This document shows, piece after piece, positions 33,277-45,906 of a stretch of 64,000 nucleotides of DNA. Under the pieces are notes generated by a model. The model was not told the DNA's origin, searched no databases, and was given only the letters and a program-made list of their open reading frames with translations. Position numbers and translations under genes: made by a program. Within the stretch, counting starts at the first letter, position 1. Every line of letters starts with the position of its first letter. Origin of the DNA: Acetobacteraceae bacterium (GTDB taxonomy: Bacteria; Pseudomonadota; Alphaproteobacteria; Acetobacterales; Acetobacteraceae); NCBI GenBank assembly GCA_027482245.1, contig JAIXWG010000041.1:1-64000 (forward strand), in the 5' to 3' direction.

Positions 33277-33316
33277 ATTCCTAATCTGGGGGCCGTGGGT
33301 TCGAATCCCGCCGAGG
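33277..33316 (+). repeat. attR: 40-bp direct repeat (tRNA-Arg 3' fragment)
   Basis: An exact copy of 24398-24437 without the tRNA 5' half. It marks the right boundary of the island. The acceptor strand after it reads CGAGGGC instead of CGAGGAC. Confidence 0.9.
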
Positions 33317-33338
33317 GCACCATCCCCGCATGGTGCCC
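33315..33338. terminator. Stem-loop after attR, probably the original tRNA terminator
   Basis: GGGCACCAT-CCCCGC-ATGGTGCCC is a perfect 9-bp stem directly after the tRNA fragment. It would have ended tRNA transcription before integration and may now serve the minus-strand gene pair that ends at 33357. No T tract is present. Confidence 0.45.
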
Positions 33339-33356
33339 CCGCACGGCGCTGGTCCC

Positions 33357-33584
33357 TTACGCCGCCGGTTCGGCCATCACGGCCTCCACCCGCTCCATCG
33401 CCTCGATCAGCCCGCCGCAGCGCGCCATGCCGCCCGTGCCGTCCGGACGCCGCCAGAGCAGCGTCACCGGCACCACGCTGCGGCCACCCTGCCCGACCAC
33501 CGGGCGGGTCCAGAGGCGGAAGCGGATGCCCGCCCCCTCCCACTCCCACCGTGTCTGGCCGAGGATGCTGGGCGGCGGGGTCAT
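33357..33584 (-). CDS. Small hypothetical protein
   Basis: A 75-residue protein, MTPPPSILGQTRWEWEGAGI then RFRLWTRPVV and a C-terminal helix GGLIEAMERVEAVMAEPA. The beta-rich first half with alternating Arg/Trp suggests a small single-domain protein. It overlaps the upstream gene by 4 bp (ATGA). It lies just outside the island and looks like host sequence. No family is recognised. Confidence 0.6.
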   Translation of the reverse strand: MTPPPSILGQTRWEWEGAGIRFRLWTRPVVGQGGRSVVPVTLLWRRPDGTGGMARCGGLIEAMERVEAVMAEPAA

Positions 33585-33847
33585 GGCGCGTCCTCCCCAC
33601 CGGCGGAGCCGGCCCGTGGATGTCCGCCGGCTGAACAGGCCAGCCGCGCGGCCTCGGTCAGCAGCGCGGCGGGCAGCGCCGGATGGCGCGCGGCCGCCAC
33701 CTCCCGCGCCAGGGCCACCGCGTCCCCCGCCGGCCCGGCCGCCTGCGCGGCCCGGCGCATCAGCGCGAAGGTCGCCTGGTCCAGCCAGGCCGGCAGGGCC
33801 GGGTATCCGGTCAGCAGGATGCCGGGGGGAAGGGGCGCTTCGGGCAT
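33581..33847 (-). CDS. Small hypothetical protein
   Basis: An 88-residue, Ala-rich helical protein starting MPEAPLPPGILLTGYPALPA. The frame extends to 34048, but that part is antisense to the divergent gene at 33921 and the ATG at 33847 is the natural start. It is coupled to the 75-residue protein downstream. Function unknown. Confidence 0.6.
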   Translation of the reverse strand: MPEAPLPPGILLTGYPALPAWLDQATFALMRRAAQAAGPAGDAVALAREVAAARHPALPAALLTEAARLACSAGGHPRAGSAGGEDAP

Positions 33848-33920
33848 GCGCGCAGCATGGACCGAGTGATGGAACGAATCAAGAACATCAACGCGGGCGC
33901 CGCCGCCGCGTTGTCGCGCC

Positions 33921-34382
33921 ATGCGATCCTCTCCCCTCATCCGCGTCAACCGCGCCCCCGTGCTGGCCCTCTGGGCCGCGGTGGTGGCGGAGCGACTCGG
34001 CCATGCGCCCGCCACCGCGCTCAGCCTTGCCGCCCTGCGGGCCGGCATCGCGCCACCCTGCCCGGGGCGGCCGCCGGCCGCCGTCCTTCTCGGCGCCGCG
34101 GCGCGGCTGGTGCCGCAGCCCGGGGGGCCGCCGCTGGCCGATCGCGGCGATGGCGTGGGCGTGCCGACGGGCCCGGCGGAAGCCTATCTCCACCGCGCCT
34201 TCGGCCCGCGACGGGGCGAGGTCCGCGCGGCGATGGAGGCGCTGGCCGCGCGCCAGGATCCGGCGCGGCTGGAGGCCTCCGCGCTGGCCCTCTTCGCCGC
34301 CTTTGCCCCGGAACCGGTGGACCCGCCGGCGCGCGGCCTCCTCGACCTCGGCCGGATCGGCCGCGCGGATTGCGGGGGGTAG
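33921..34382 (+). CDS. Conserved hypothetical protein
   Basis: A 153-residue protein whose start, SPLIRVNRAPVLALWAAVVAERLG followed by HAPATALSLAALRAG, resembles a widespread uncharacterised family with the RINRAPVLTLWAAVVAERLGF pattern. An SH3-like or PAP2-like role has no support here. It is divergent from the two small genes at 33357-33847. Confidence 0.65.
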   Translation: MRSSPLIRVNRAPVLALWAAVVAERLGHAPATALSLAALRAGIAPPCPGRPPAAVLLGAAARLVPQPGGPPLADRGDGVGVPTGPAEAYLHRAFGPRRGEVRAAMEALAARQDPARLEASALALFAAFAPEPVDPPARGLLDLGRIGRADCGG

Positions 34383-34475
34383 GGGCGGGCCCTAGGCTCC
34401 GCCGAAAGGGGAGGGACCATCCAGGGCTGCCGCCATCCGGCCGCCCGGCGCCCCTGCCATGCCGGAGCCCGCGCC

Positions 34476-35288
34476 ATGACGATCCAGCCCGCCGATATCC
34501 TGCGCAACCTGGTGCGGGAGAAGCTGGCCCGGGACGAGGTCGTGTCCTCCATGACCGTGCGCCTGGTGCGGGGGATCGAGATCGCGCAGATCGCCGCCAG
34601 CGCCGGCTTCGACAGCCTCTATGTGGATATGGAGCACAGCCCGCTGACGCTCGACATGACCGGGCAGGTCTGCATGGCGGCGCTGGCTTCGGGCATCACC
34701 CCCTTCGTCCGCGTGCCCGCGCTGACGCCGGACTATGTGGGCCGGGTGCTGGATGCCGGCTCGCTCGGCATCATCGCCCCCCATGTGCGGTCGGCGGAGG
34801 ATGCGCGGGCGGTGGTGGCGATGGCCCGCTTCGCGCCGCTCGGCACCCGTTCCGCCGCCGCGCCCCTGCCGCAATTCGGCTTCCGCTCCTTCCCCGCCAG
34901 CCAGGCCAACCCGGTGCTGGACGCCGCCACCATGGTGATCCCGATGGTGGAGACGCTGGAGGCGCTGGACCGGGTGGAGGAGATCGTGGCGGTGGAGGGC
35001 GTGGACATGGTGCTGGTCGGCACCAACGACCTGACGGCGGAGATGGGCATCCCGGGCCGCTACGATGATCCGCGGGTGCGCGCCGCCTATCGCCGGATCA
35101 TCGATGCGGCGCGGGGTCAGGGAAAGCATGTGGGAATCGGTGGCCTCGCCACCCGCCCGGACCTGGTGGCGGAGATCGTGGGCATGGGGGCCCGCTATGT
35201 CTCCACCGGCACGGATCTGGGCTTCCTGGCGGCGGCCTGCGCGGCGAAGGCGCAGGCGGTGAAGGCGCTCTGTGGCAAGGCTGCTTAA
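34476..35288 (+). CDS. HpcH/HpaI aldolase family protein
   Basis: A 270-residue class II pyruvate aldolase of the 4-hydroxy-2-oxoheptanedioate aldolase group. Visible are YVDMEHSPLTLD, SLGIIAPHVRSAEDA, VIPMVETLEAL (metal Glu) and MVLVGTNDLTAEMGIPG (metal Asp). It would cleave 2-oxo-hydroxyacids to pyruvate plus an aldehyde. The aromatic-type cluster at 5-11 kb is distant, so a shared pathway is only possible. It differs from the window-start homologue and is not a recent duplicate. Confidence 0.88.
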   Translation: MTIQPADILRNLVREKLARDEVVSSMTVRLVRGIEIAQIAASAGFDSLYVDMEHSPLTLDMTGQVCMAALASGITPFVRVPALTPDYVGRVLDAGSLGIIAPHVRSAEDARAVVAMARFAPLGTRSAAAPLPQFGFRSFPASQANPVLDAATMVIPMVETLEALDRVEEIVAVEGVDMVLVGTNDLTAEMGIPGRYDDPRVRAAYRRIIDAARGQGKHVGIGGLATRPDLVAEIVGMGARYVSTGTDLGFLAAACAAKAQAVKALCGKAA

Positions 35289-35291
35289 CGA

Positions 35292-35311
35292 CTGTGGCTT
35301 GGGTGCCACAG
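35292..35311. terminator. Stem-loop after the aldolase gene
   Basis: CTGTGGC-TTGGGT-GCCACAG (6-base loop) starts 4 bases after the aldolase stop. No T run follows; it may pause or end transcription. Confidence 0.35.
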
Positions 35312-35447
35312 ATGCGCGCCACCCGCGAGGTTGCAGGCAGGTCCCTCTCGCCTTGTGCGTCGCCTCGGTCTAGATAGGGGATCGATCCGGCACCCGCGCA
35401 AGCGGCAATGACCGTAACCCTCGGCGAAGTCGGGGGATAAAGGAGCG

Positions 35448-36557
35448 ATGATGATGCGTATTCGCAACGCCCTGCTGGCGGCGACCTTCCTGGCCCTGCC
35501 GCTCGCGGCGCAGGCCCAGCCGATCAGCGGTGTCTATGTCGGCGCCGGCGCCGGCGTGAACCTGCTGCAGGAATCCGATGTTTCGCCGTCCGGGCCGATT
35601 GCAGCCCAGGCGACGCGCGCCGATCGCAGCGGCACGATCGACTTCAACTACGGCTGGGTTGGCGTCGTCAGCCTCGGTTATGGCTTCGGCAACGGCGTCC
35701 GCGCCGAGATCGAGGGCAGTTACCGTTCCAATGAAGTGGACAGCATCAGCGGCGTCCGTGGCGTTGGCGCGCCCCGCAACAGCGGTGGTACCGCGGCGTC
35801 CTACGGCATCATGGCGAATGCCTTCTACGACTTCGACCTGGGCGCGGGTTCCTTCCTGACGCCGTATGTCGGCGTCGGCGCCGGCTACCAGTGGCACAGC
35901 TACGACAACGTTCGCGTCCGTCAGAACGCGTCGACCACGTTCCTTTCGCTCGATGGTGACGACGGGCAGTTCGCCTACCAGGCGATCGTCGGTGCCGCCT
36001 TCCCGATCTCCGCGGCTCCCGGCCTGGCGGTCACCGCTGAATACCGCTTCATGGGCACGCTGCAGCAGAACATCGACGTCCGTGCCTCCAACGGAAGCAT
36101 TGCGACCCGCGGCTCCGCCGATGTGGACAACTACAACCACAGCCTGCTGATCGGCCTGCGCTACGCCTTCGGCGTGACGCCGCCGCCGGCCCCGGTCGTC
36201 GCCCCGACCCCGGCCGTGGCCCCGTCGCCCGCCCGCACCTTCCTGGTGTTCTTCGACTTCGACCGCGCCGACCTGACGGACCGCGCTCGCCAGATCATCG
36301 GCGAGGCCGCGACCAACAGCCGCACCGGCACGACCCGGATCGAAGTGTCCGGCCACGCCGACCGCTCCGGCACGCCGCAGTACAACCAGCGCCTGTCCGA
36401 GCGCCGCGCCGCCGCGGTGGCCGCGGAGCTCGAGCGCCGTGGCGTTGCCCGCTCCGCCATGGCCATCCAGGCCTTCGGCGAGAGCCGCCCGCTCGTCCCG
36501 ACGGCGGACGGCGTGCGCGAGCCGCAGAACCGCCGCGTCGAGATCGTCCTGCGCTGA
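35448..36557 (+). CDS. OmpA-family outer membrane protein
   Basis: A 369-residue protein. Signal peptide MMRIRNALLAATFLALPLAA then QAQ; a porin-type beta-barrel of about 200 residues (GVYVGAGAGVNLLQ, VSLGYGFGNGVRAEIEGSYR, GLRYAFGV); a Pro/Ala linker (PPPAPVVAPTPAVAPSPA); and a C-terminal OmpA domain of about 105 residues with DFDRADLT, VSGHADRSGTPQYNQRLSERRA and NRRVEIVLR, which binds peptidoglycan. Three consecutive ATG codons follow AAAGGAG, so translation may begin at 35448, 35451 or 35454. Codon use suggests high expression. It ends in a strong terminator. Confidence 0.93.
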   Translation: MMMRIRNALLAATFLALPLAAQAQPISGVYVGAGAGVNLLQESDVSPSGPIAAQATRADRSGTIDFNYGWVGVVSLGYGFGNGVRAEIEGSYRSNEVDSISGVRGVGAPRNSGGTAASYGIMANAFYDFDLGAGSFLTPYVGVGAGYQWHSYDNVRVRQNASTTFLSLDGDDGQFAYQAIVGAAFPISAAPGLAVTAEYRFMGTLQQNIDVRASNGSIATRGSADVDNYNHSLLIGLRYAFGVTPPPAPVVAPTPAVAPSPARTFLVFFDFDRADLTDRARQIIGEAATNSRTGTTRIEVSGHADRSGTPQYNQRLSERRAAAVAAELERRGVARSAMAIQAFGESRPLVPTADGVREPQNRRVEIVLR

Positions 36558-36591
36558 TCAGCGCCGGACCTTCCGGAACGGCTACGGGTTG

Positions 36592-36620
36592 GGGGCGCCG
36601 CAAGGCGCCCCTTTCCTTTT
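36592..36620 (+). terminator. Rho-independent terminator after the ompA-like gene
   Basis: GGGGCGCC-GCAA-GGCGCCCC is a perfect 8-bp stem with a stable GNRA-type tetraloop, followed by TTTCCTTTT. It begins 35 bases after the stop codon. Confidence 0.9.
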
Positions 36621-36737
36621 GTGGGGTCCATCACCCCCAGGATTGACGCCGTGCGGGAAGCCGTGCGGCACTAGCGCCCCAAGACCATCAGGGAGGCGCG
36701 GCGTGCCACAGTGCGGGGGATTCCGGGCGGCCACGCC

Positions 36738-38356
36738 ATGGGCGTGATCCCGACCAGCGCCGACCCGCGCAGCGACAGCTTCCGCGCCAATGCCGCCCGC
36801 ATGGCGGCCCTCGTCGCCGACCTCCGCGCGACCGTGGAGCGCATCCGGCAAGGCGGCGGCGAAGCAGCCCGGACGCGGCATACGAGCCGCGGCAAGCTTC
36901 TGCCCCGGGACCGCATCCGCACCCTGATCGACCCGGCCTCCCCCTTCCTCGAATTCAGCCAGCTCGCCGCCCAGGGGATGTATGGGGAGGAGATCCCCGC
37001 CGCCGGCCTCATCACCGGCATCGGCCGCGTGGCGGGGCGCGAATGCGTCATCGTCGCCAACGACGCGACGGTGAAGGGCGGCACCTACTACCCCATGACG
37101 GTGAAGAAGCACCTGCGGGCGCAGGAGATCGCGGAAGCCAACCGCCTGCCCTGCCTCTATCTGGTGGATAGCGGCGGCGCGAACCTGCCGAACCAGGACG
37201 AGGTCTTCCCCGATCGCGACCATTTCGGCCGCATCTTCTTCAACCAGGCCCGGATGTCCGCCGCCGGCATTCCGCAGATCGCGGTGGTGATGGGCAGCTG
37301 CACCGCCGGCGGCGCCTATGTCCCCGCCATGTCGGACGAGGCCATCATCGTCCGCAACCAGGGCACCATCTTCCTGGCCGGCCCGCCTTTGGTGAAGGCC
37401 GCGACCGGGGAGGTCGTCTCCGCCGAGGACCTGGGCGGCGCCGAACTCCACAGCCGCACCTCCGGCGTGACGGACCACATGGCCGACAGCGACGCCCATG
37501 CGCTCGGCCTGGCGCGCCGAATCGTGGCCGGGCTGAATCGCGCCAAGCCCTCGGGCCATGACGACGTCGCCGAACCGCGCCCGCCCCTCCACCCCGAATC
37601 CGAGATCGGCGGCGTCATCCCCGCCGACCTCCGCGAACCCTATGACGTGCGGGAGGTGATCGCCCGCCTGGTGGACGGCAGCGAGTTCGAGGAGTTCAAG
37701 CCGCTCTACGGCCCCACCCTCGTCACGGGCTTCGCCCGCCTCTGGGGCTACCGGATCGGCATCGTCGCCAACAACGGCGTGCTGTTCGGCGAATCCGCGC
37801 AGAAGGGCGCGCATTTCATCGAGCTCTGCGACCAGCGCGGCATCCCGCTGGTCTTCCTCCAGAACATCACCGGCTTCATGGTCGGCCGGAAATACGAGGC
37901 CGGGGGCATCGCCAAGGACGGCGCCAAGATGGTGACGGCCGTCGCCACCGCGCGCGTGCCGAAGTTCACGGTGATCATCGGCGGCAGCTTCGGCGCCGGG
38001 AACTACGGCATGTGCGGCCGCGCCTACGGCCCACGCTTCCTGTTCATGTGGCCCAATGCCCGCATCGGCGTCATGGGCGGCCCGCAGGCGGCCAGCGTGC
38101 TCTCGACACTCCGGCGCGACGCGATCGAGGCTAAGGGCGGCCAGTGGAGCGCGGAGGAGGAGGCCCGCTTCAAGGCGCCGATCGAGGCGCAATACGAAAC
38201 CCAGGGCAACCCGACCTATGCCAGTGCGCGCCTCTGGGACGATGGGGTGATCGCGCCGGAGGATACGCGGATGGTCCTCGCCCTCTGCCTCTCGGCGGCC
38301 CGCAACAACCCGGTGCCGGGCTGGCAGGGGGAGCCGCGCTTCGGCGTGTTCCGCAC

Positions 38357-38360
<4 letters not shown>
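36738..38360 (+). CDS. Acyl-CoA carboxylase carboxyltransferase (beta) subunit, methylcrotonyl-CoA type
   Basis: A 540-residue carboxyltransferase. Features include [27 protein letters not shown] read in segments, the acyl-CoA site [16 protein letters not shown], and the carboxybiotin site [20 protein letters not shown] in two parts. They match the MCC/geranyl-CoA beta group more than propionyl-CoA carboxylase. Start 36738 ([15 protein letters not shown]) fits family N-termini; an upstream GTG at 36711 is possible. It is coupled by GTGA overlap to the biotin-carrying alpha subunit. Confidence 0.9.
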
Positions 38361-40339
<1,979 letters not shown>

Positions 40340-40418
40340 CCGGACCCTCCCATCCCGTGATGCTTAGGCACTGAAGCAATTCCGCCGGGGTGCCAAGGCG
40401 GCGGGAAGGGGAACGACC

Positions 40419-41387
40419 ATGACCATCCGCATCACGCGTCGCCTGGCGCTGGCGGCGCTTGCCGCGCCCGTCTTCGCGCGGGCCGCCGCCGCGCAATCCG
40501 GGCGCAGCACCCGCATCGTCGTCCCCTATCCCCCCGGCGGCACCACCGACCTCACCGCGCGCCTCATCGCGCCTCGTGCCGCGGAACTGCTGGGCCAGAA
40601 CTGGGTGATCGAGAACCGCTCCGGCGCCAATGGCGCCGTGGGCGCCGAAACCGTGGCCCGCAGCGCGCCGGACGGCACCACTTTCCTCTATTCGAACGAG
40701 GTGCTGACCGTGCTGCCCTTCGTGCAGCGCAACGTGCCCTTCGACCTGCAGGCGGATTTCACGCCGATCGCCCGCACCGTCTCCATCCCCTATGTCATCG
40801 TGGGCGGGCAGGGGCTCGCGCCGCGCAGCCTCGACCAGTTGCTGGCGGCGATCCGCACGCGGCCGGACGATTTCTCCTTCGCCGGCTCCTCGCTCGGCTC
40901 CGTCGGCCAGCTGGCCACCGCGGCGATCTGGCAGAAGCTGAACGTCACGACGACCTTCGTCAGCTATCGCGGTACGGGCCCGGCGATGAACGACCTCGTC
41001 TCCGGCGCCGTCAGCCTGTTCATCGCCCCCCTCGGCCCCTCCATGCCGCTGATCCGGGACGGGCGGCTGCGCGCCTATGGCGTGCTGTCCGCCACGCGGC
41101 AGCGCGTGCTGCCGGATGTGCCGACCATGGTGGAGGCCGGCTTCGCCGACATGGTGCTGGATGGCTGGACCGGCATCTGGGGCCCGAAGGGCCTGCCCGC
41201 CGACATCGTCGCCCGCATCAACGCCCAGGTGAACCAGGCGGCCGGGGAGCCCGCGGTCAACGCCCGCATGGCCGATCTGGGGCTGACGCCGGTGGCGGAG
41301 CCCGCGGAGGCCTTCGCCCGCTACATCGCCGCCGAGATCCCGCGCAACCAGGCCCTCGTCGCCGCCGCCCGCATCCAGCCGGAATGA
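40419..41387 (+). CDS. Bug-family tripartite tricarboxylate transporter receptor
   Basis: A 322-residue periplasmic binding protein. Signal peptide TRRLALAALAAPVFARAAAA, then STRIVVPYPPGGTTDLTARL, the Bug hallmark, and GANGAVGAETVARSAPDGTTFL. Bug receptors bind carboxylates or related small acids. No TctA/TctB membrane gene is in the window, as usual for the many orphan Bug genes in such genomes. It overlaps the next Bug gene by 4 bp, and AAGGGGAACGACC precedes its ATG. Confidence 0.92.
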   Translation: MTIRITRRLALAALAAPVFARAAAAQSGRSTRIVVPYPPGGTTDLTARLIAPRAAELLGQNWVIENRSGANGAVGAETVARSAPDGTTFLYSNEVLTVLPFVQRNVPFDLQADFTPIARTVSIPYVIVGGQGLAPRSLDQLLAAIRTRPDDFSFAGSSLGSVGQLATAAIWQKLNVTTTFVSYRGTGPAMNDLVSGAVSLFIAPLGPSMPLIRDGRLRAYGVLSATRQRVLPDVPTMVEAGFADMVLDGWTGIWGPKGLPADIVARINAQVNQAAGEPAVNARMADLGLTPVAEPAEAFARYIAAEIPRNQALVAAARIQPE

Positions 41388-42361
41388 GCCTGCCCATGCT
41401 GCGCCGCCGCCACCTGCCGGCCCTCGGCCTGCTCGCCCTGCCCGGCATCGCCCGCGCCCAGGGCGCCTGGCCCGACCGGCCGATCCGCGTGATCGTCCCC
41501 TTCGGCGCCGGCGGCCCGACCGATGTCGTGGCGAGGCTGCTGGCGGAACCCGTGGGCGCCGCGCTCGGCCAGCCACTGGTCATCGAGAATCGCGCCGGCG
41601 CCGGCGGCAACCTCGGCTCGCGCGCCGTCGCCCAGGCGGCGCCGGATGGCTACACGCTGGCGCTCAACGCTTCCTCCCCCCTGGTGATCAACCAGTTCCT
41701 CTACCGGGACCTGGGCTACGACCCCGCGACCGCCTTCGCGCCGATCTCCATGCTCACCACCGGCCCGCTCCTGGTGGTGACCAATCCGCGCCTGCCCTTC
41801 GCCAGCATCGGCGACCTGGTGGCGGAAGCGCGGCGCCGCCCCGGCGCGCTGAACTATGCGACGGCCGGCAACGGCACCGTGCCCCACCTCGCGACCGAGA
41901 TGTTCCTGCGCGAGGCCGGCATCCAGATGACCAACGTCACCTACCGCCAGACGCCGGATGCGACGCAATCCGTCATGCGCGGCGACACCGCGGTCTTCTT
42001 CGACAGCCCGCAATCCATCCAGCATGTCCGGGCGGGCATGCTGAAGGCGCTCGCCGTCACCACGCCGCGCCGCTTCGGTGCCTTCCCGGAGGTGCCGACC
42101 ATGGCGGAGGCCGGCGGCCCGGCCATCAGCGTGGAAGCCTGGTACGGCCTGCTCGCCCCCGCCGGCACGCCCGCGCCGATCATCGCGCGGCTGCATGAGG
42201 TCTTCGCCACCGCCCTGAAGCGCCCGGAAGTGGCCGGCCGCATCGCGACGCTCGGCTTCGAGACGGTGGGCAACAGCCCGGCCGAGTTCGGCCGCTTCCT
42301 GGCCGCGGAACCGCCGAAGTGGCGGGACGTGATCCGCGCCGCCGATGTGCGCCTGGAGTGA
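41384..42361 (+). CDS. Bug-family tripartite tricarboxylate transporter receptor
   Basis: A 325-residue Bug receptor, starting MSLPMLRRRHLPALGLLALP and ending its signal at ARAQ, then WPDRPIRVIVPFGAGGPTDVV and NRAGAGGNLGSRAVAQAAPDGY. Coupled to the previous Bug gene (ATGA overlap) but only distantly similar to it, so not a recent duplicate. The ligand is unknown; placement after the carboxylase pair hints at a branched or dicarboxylic acid. Confidence 0.92.
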   Translation: MSLPMLRRRHLPALGLLALPGIARAQGAWPDRPIRVIVPFGAGGPTDVVARLLAEPVGAALGQPLVIENRAGAGGNLGSRAVAQAAPDGYTLALNASSPLVINQFLYRDLGYDPATAFAPISMLTTGPLLVVTNPRLPFASIGDLVAEARRRPGALNYATAGNGTVPHLATEMFLREAGIQMTNVTYRQTPDATQSVMRGDTAVFFDSPQSIQHVRAGMLKALAVTTPRRFGAFPEVPTMAEAGGPAISVEAWYGLLAPAGTPAPIIARLHEVFATALKRPEVAGRIATLGFETVGNSPAEFGRFLAAEPPKWRDVIRAADVRLE

Positions 42362-42528
42362 TGCCGCGACCGGCCTGACGCCCATGTGATGGGCGGGCGG
42401 ACTCGCGGCCCCGCATTAAATATCCTTTCCTGGCGTGGCCGGCGGACCGATTTGGTTGCGTTTCGGTGACGAAGTTCTCGTAGCGGTAGCAAACGGGATG
42501 GCGGTACCCTGCCGGCTGCTCTAGTTGG

Positions 42529-44718
<2,190 letters not shown>

Positions 44719-44728
44719 GACCGCCTTG

Positions 44729-44750
44729 CAGAAATGCGTCAGCATTTCTG
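44729..44750. terminator. Stem-loop between convergent kinase and ankyrin genes
   Basis: CAGAAATGC-GTCA-GCATTTCTG is a perfect 9-bp stem with a tetraloop, 11 bases after the kinase stop. It could end transcripts from both sides. Confidence 0.55.
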
Positions 44751-44826
44751 CCCTCACGCCGGCGCGGCCATCCGGCCGCTTGGCTGCGCGGTATGGGCCG
44801 GGCTGGCAGCCCGGACCCGGCCTGTC

Positions 44827-45492
44827 CTATCCCCGCGGCGACCGGCGGGCGGGCGCGGCCTCGGCCGGCGGGGTGGCACCGGCGGGGCGGCCGGCATCGA
44901 AGCCGAGGAAGCCGATCTCCGGCTGCGGCGCGCCACCATTGCCGGCCCAGAGCGCGGCGGAGCGCGGCTGCGCCACCGCCGCCGCGGCCACCGGCGGCGT
45001 GTTGAGGGACGCGGCCTGGCGGGCCGGGCGCGGGGGCGCGGGCGGCGCGGCGGCGGCACGGCCGGGGGCCGGCGCTTCCGGGGGCGCGCTGCCGCCGCGG
45101 GCGACGTCGCGCGCCGAGAGCAGGTAGAAGGCGATGTCGTTCCGCCCCTGGTCCACCGCGGCATCGAGGGCGGTCAGGCCCAGCGCGTTGCGCGCCTCCA
45201 CATCCGCGCCGCGGGCCACGGCGTCGCGCGCCGCCGCGATGTCGCCCCGCGCCACCGCATCGAACAGCGCGGCGTTGGGGGAGAGGTTGGCGGTGGGGTC
45301 GCCCGGGATCGGCGCCACGGGCCGGCGCGCGGATAGCCCGGGCAGGGCAGGCGCCGGCGCCTGCTGCGTGTTGGCGGCTGGCGGCGGCCGCAGCATTTCC
45401 TGCGCGGACACCGGCAGGACCGCCGAGAAGGCGGCAGGGATCAGCAGCAGGGGCAGGCGGGGGATGCGTCGCATGGGCGGCAACCTACGCAT
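44827..45492 (-). CDS. Exported ankyrin-repeat protein
   Basis: A 221-residue protein with a signal peptide (RIPRLPLLLIPAAFSAVLPVSAQ) and one to two ankyrin repeats: NAALFDAVARGDIAAARDAV then GADVEARNALGLTALDAAVDQGRNDIAFYLL in segments. A Pro/Ala-rich tail of about 90 residues follows. Translation may start at 45492 or the second Met at 45474. Last gene of the operon that begins with MoxR; a scaffold role at the envelope is plausible. Confidence 0.8.
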   Translation of the reverse strand: MRRLPPMRRIPRLPLLLIPAAFSAVLPVSAQEMLRPPPAANTQQAPAPALPGLSARRPVAPIPGDPTANLSPNAALFDAVARGDIAAARDAVARGADVEARNALGLTALDAAVDQGRNDIAFYLLSARDVARGGSAPPEAPAPGRAAAAPPAPPRPARQAASLNTPPVAAAAVAQPRSAALWAGNGGAPQPEIGFLGFDAGRPAGATPPAEAAPARRSPRG

Positions 45493-45518
45493 TTACCGCC
45501 CGGCGAGGAAGGGTGCGG

Positions 45519-45875
45519 TCACCGGCAGCCCTCGCCCCGCGTGGAGAAGCCCTGCACGCGGCCTTCCTGCAGTTCGAAGGTGATGTCGCAGCCCACCACG
45601 GCATAGCCCGGCGGCTGCGGCCAGTAGCCGTAGCGCGGGCCGAAGCGGCCGTAATAGGGAACGGGCGCCGGCGCGGCGACGGCAACGGTGCGGCGCTGTT
45701 CGAACTGCAGGAAGCGCCGTCCCTCCGCCTCATGCGTCCGGGCCGGCACGCCGAGCGCCGCCACCAGATCGGCCTCCCCCTGGCCCATGAAGACCGACAG
45801 GCGCTGCTGCAGGGTCGGCCCCTGCGCGCAGGCACCGAGGAGGAGGAGGGCTCCGAGGGCGACGGTCCGGGTCAT
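45519..45875 (-). CDS. Small putative lipoprotein
   Basis: A 118-residue protein, MTRTVALGALLLLGACAQGP, whose lipobox LGAC predicts lipidation at Cys16. It continues with LSVFMGQGEADLVAALGVPARTH, a SmpA/OmlA-like helix-turn segment, and two cysteines (VVGCDITFEL and GEGCR) that may form a disulfide. It is 26 bp upstream of the ankyrin gene. A role in envelope assembly is possible. Confidence 0.72.
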   Translation of the reverse strand: MTRTVALGALLLLGACAQGPTLQQRLSVFMGQGEADLVAALGVPARTHEAEGRRFLQFEQRRTVAVAAPAPVPYYGRFGPRYGYWPQPPGYAVVGCDITFELQEGRVQGFSTRGEGCR

Positions 45876-45906
45876 GCCCGGGATGTAGGGCGACGCGCCC
45901 GGAACG

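Larger units (their letters stand above)
24398..33316. mobile_element. Integrated satellite-like genomic island in tRNA-Arg(CCT), about 8.9 kb
   Basis: The element is bounded by 40-bp direct repeats and holds a P4-type tyrosine integrase next to the right end, an AlpA-like HTH gene, a four-gene replication-type module (primase-like and DUF3631 ATPase), and a left half with small exported or hypothetical genes, some of lower GC. Matching TGCGGACCC motif clusters lie just inside both ends. No capsid, portal, terminase, relaxase or type IV secretion gene is visible. Organisation recalls P4-like or PICI-like phage satellites, though a small integrative element without phage ties remains possible. 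Confidence 0.88.

Noticed and set aside
33162..33344. Minus-strand frame with SAGFEPTAPRLGI at the island end
   Set aside because: Same antisense tRNA reading, here over the attR fragment.
40364..40377. CTTAG-GCAC-TGAAG upstream of the first Bug gene as a fourth operator copy
   Set aside because: Two of five bases in the right arm differ and the spacer does not match; chance is likely.
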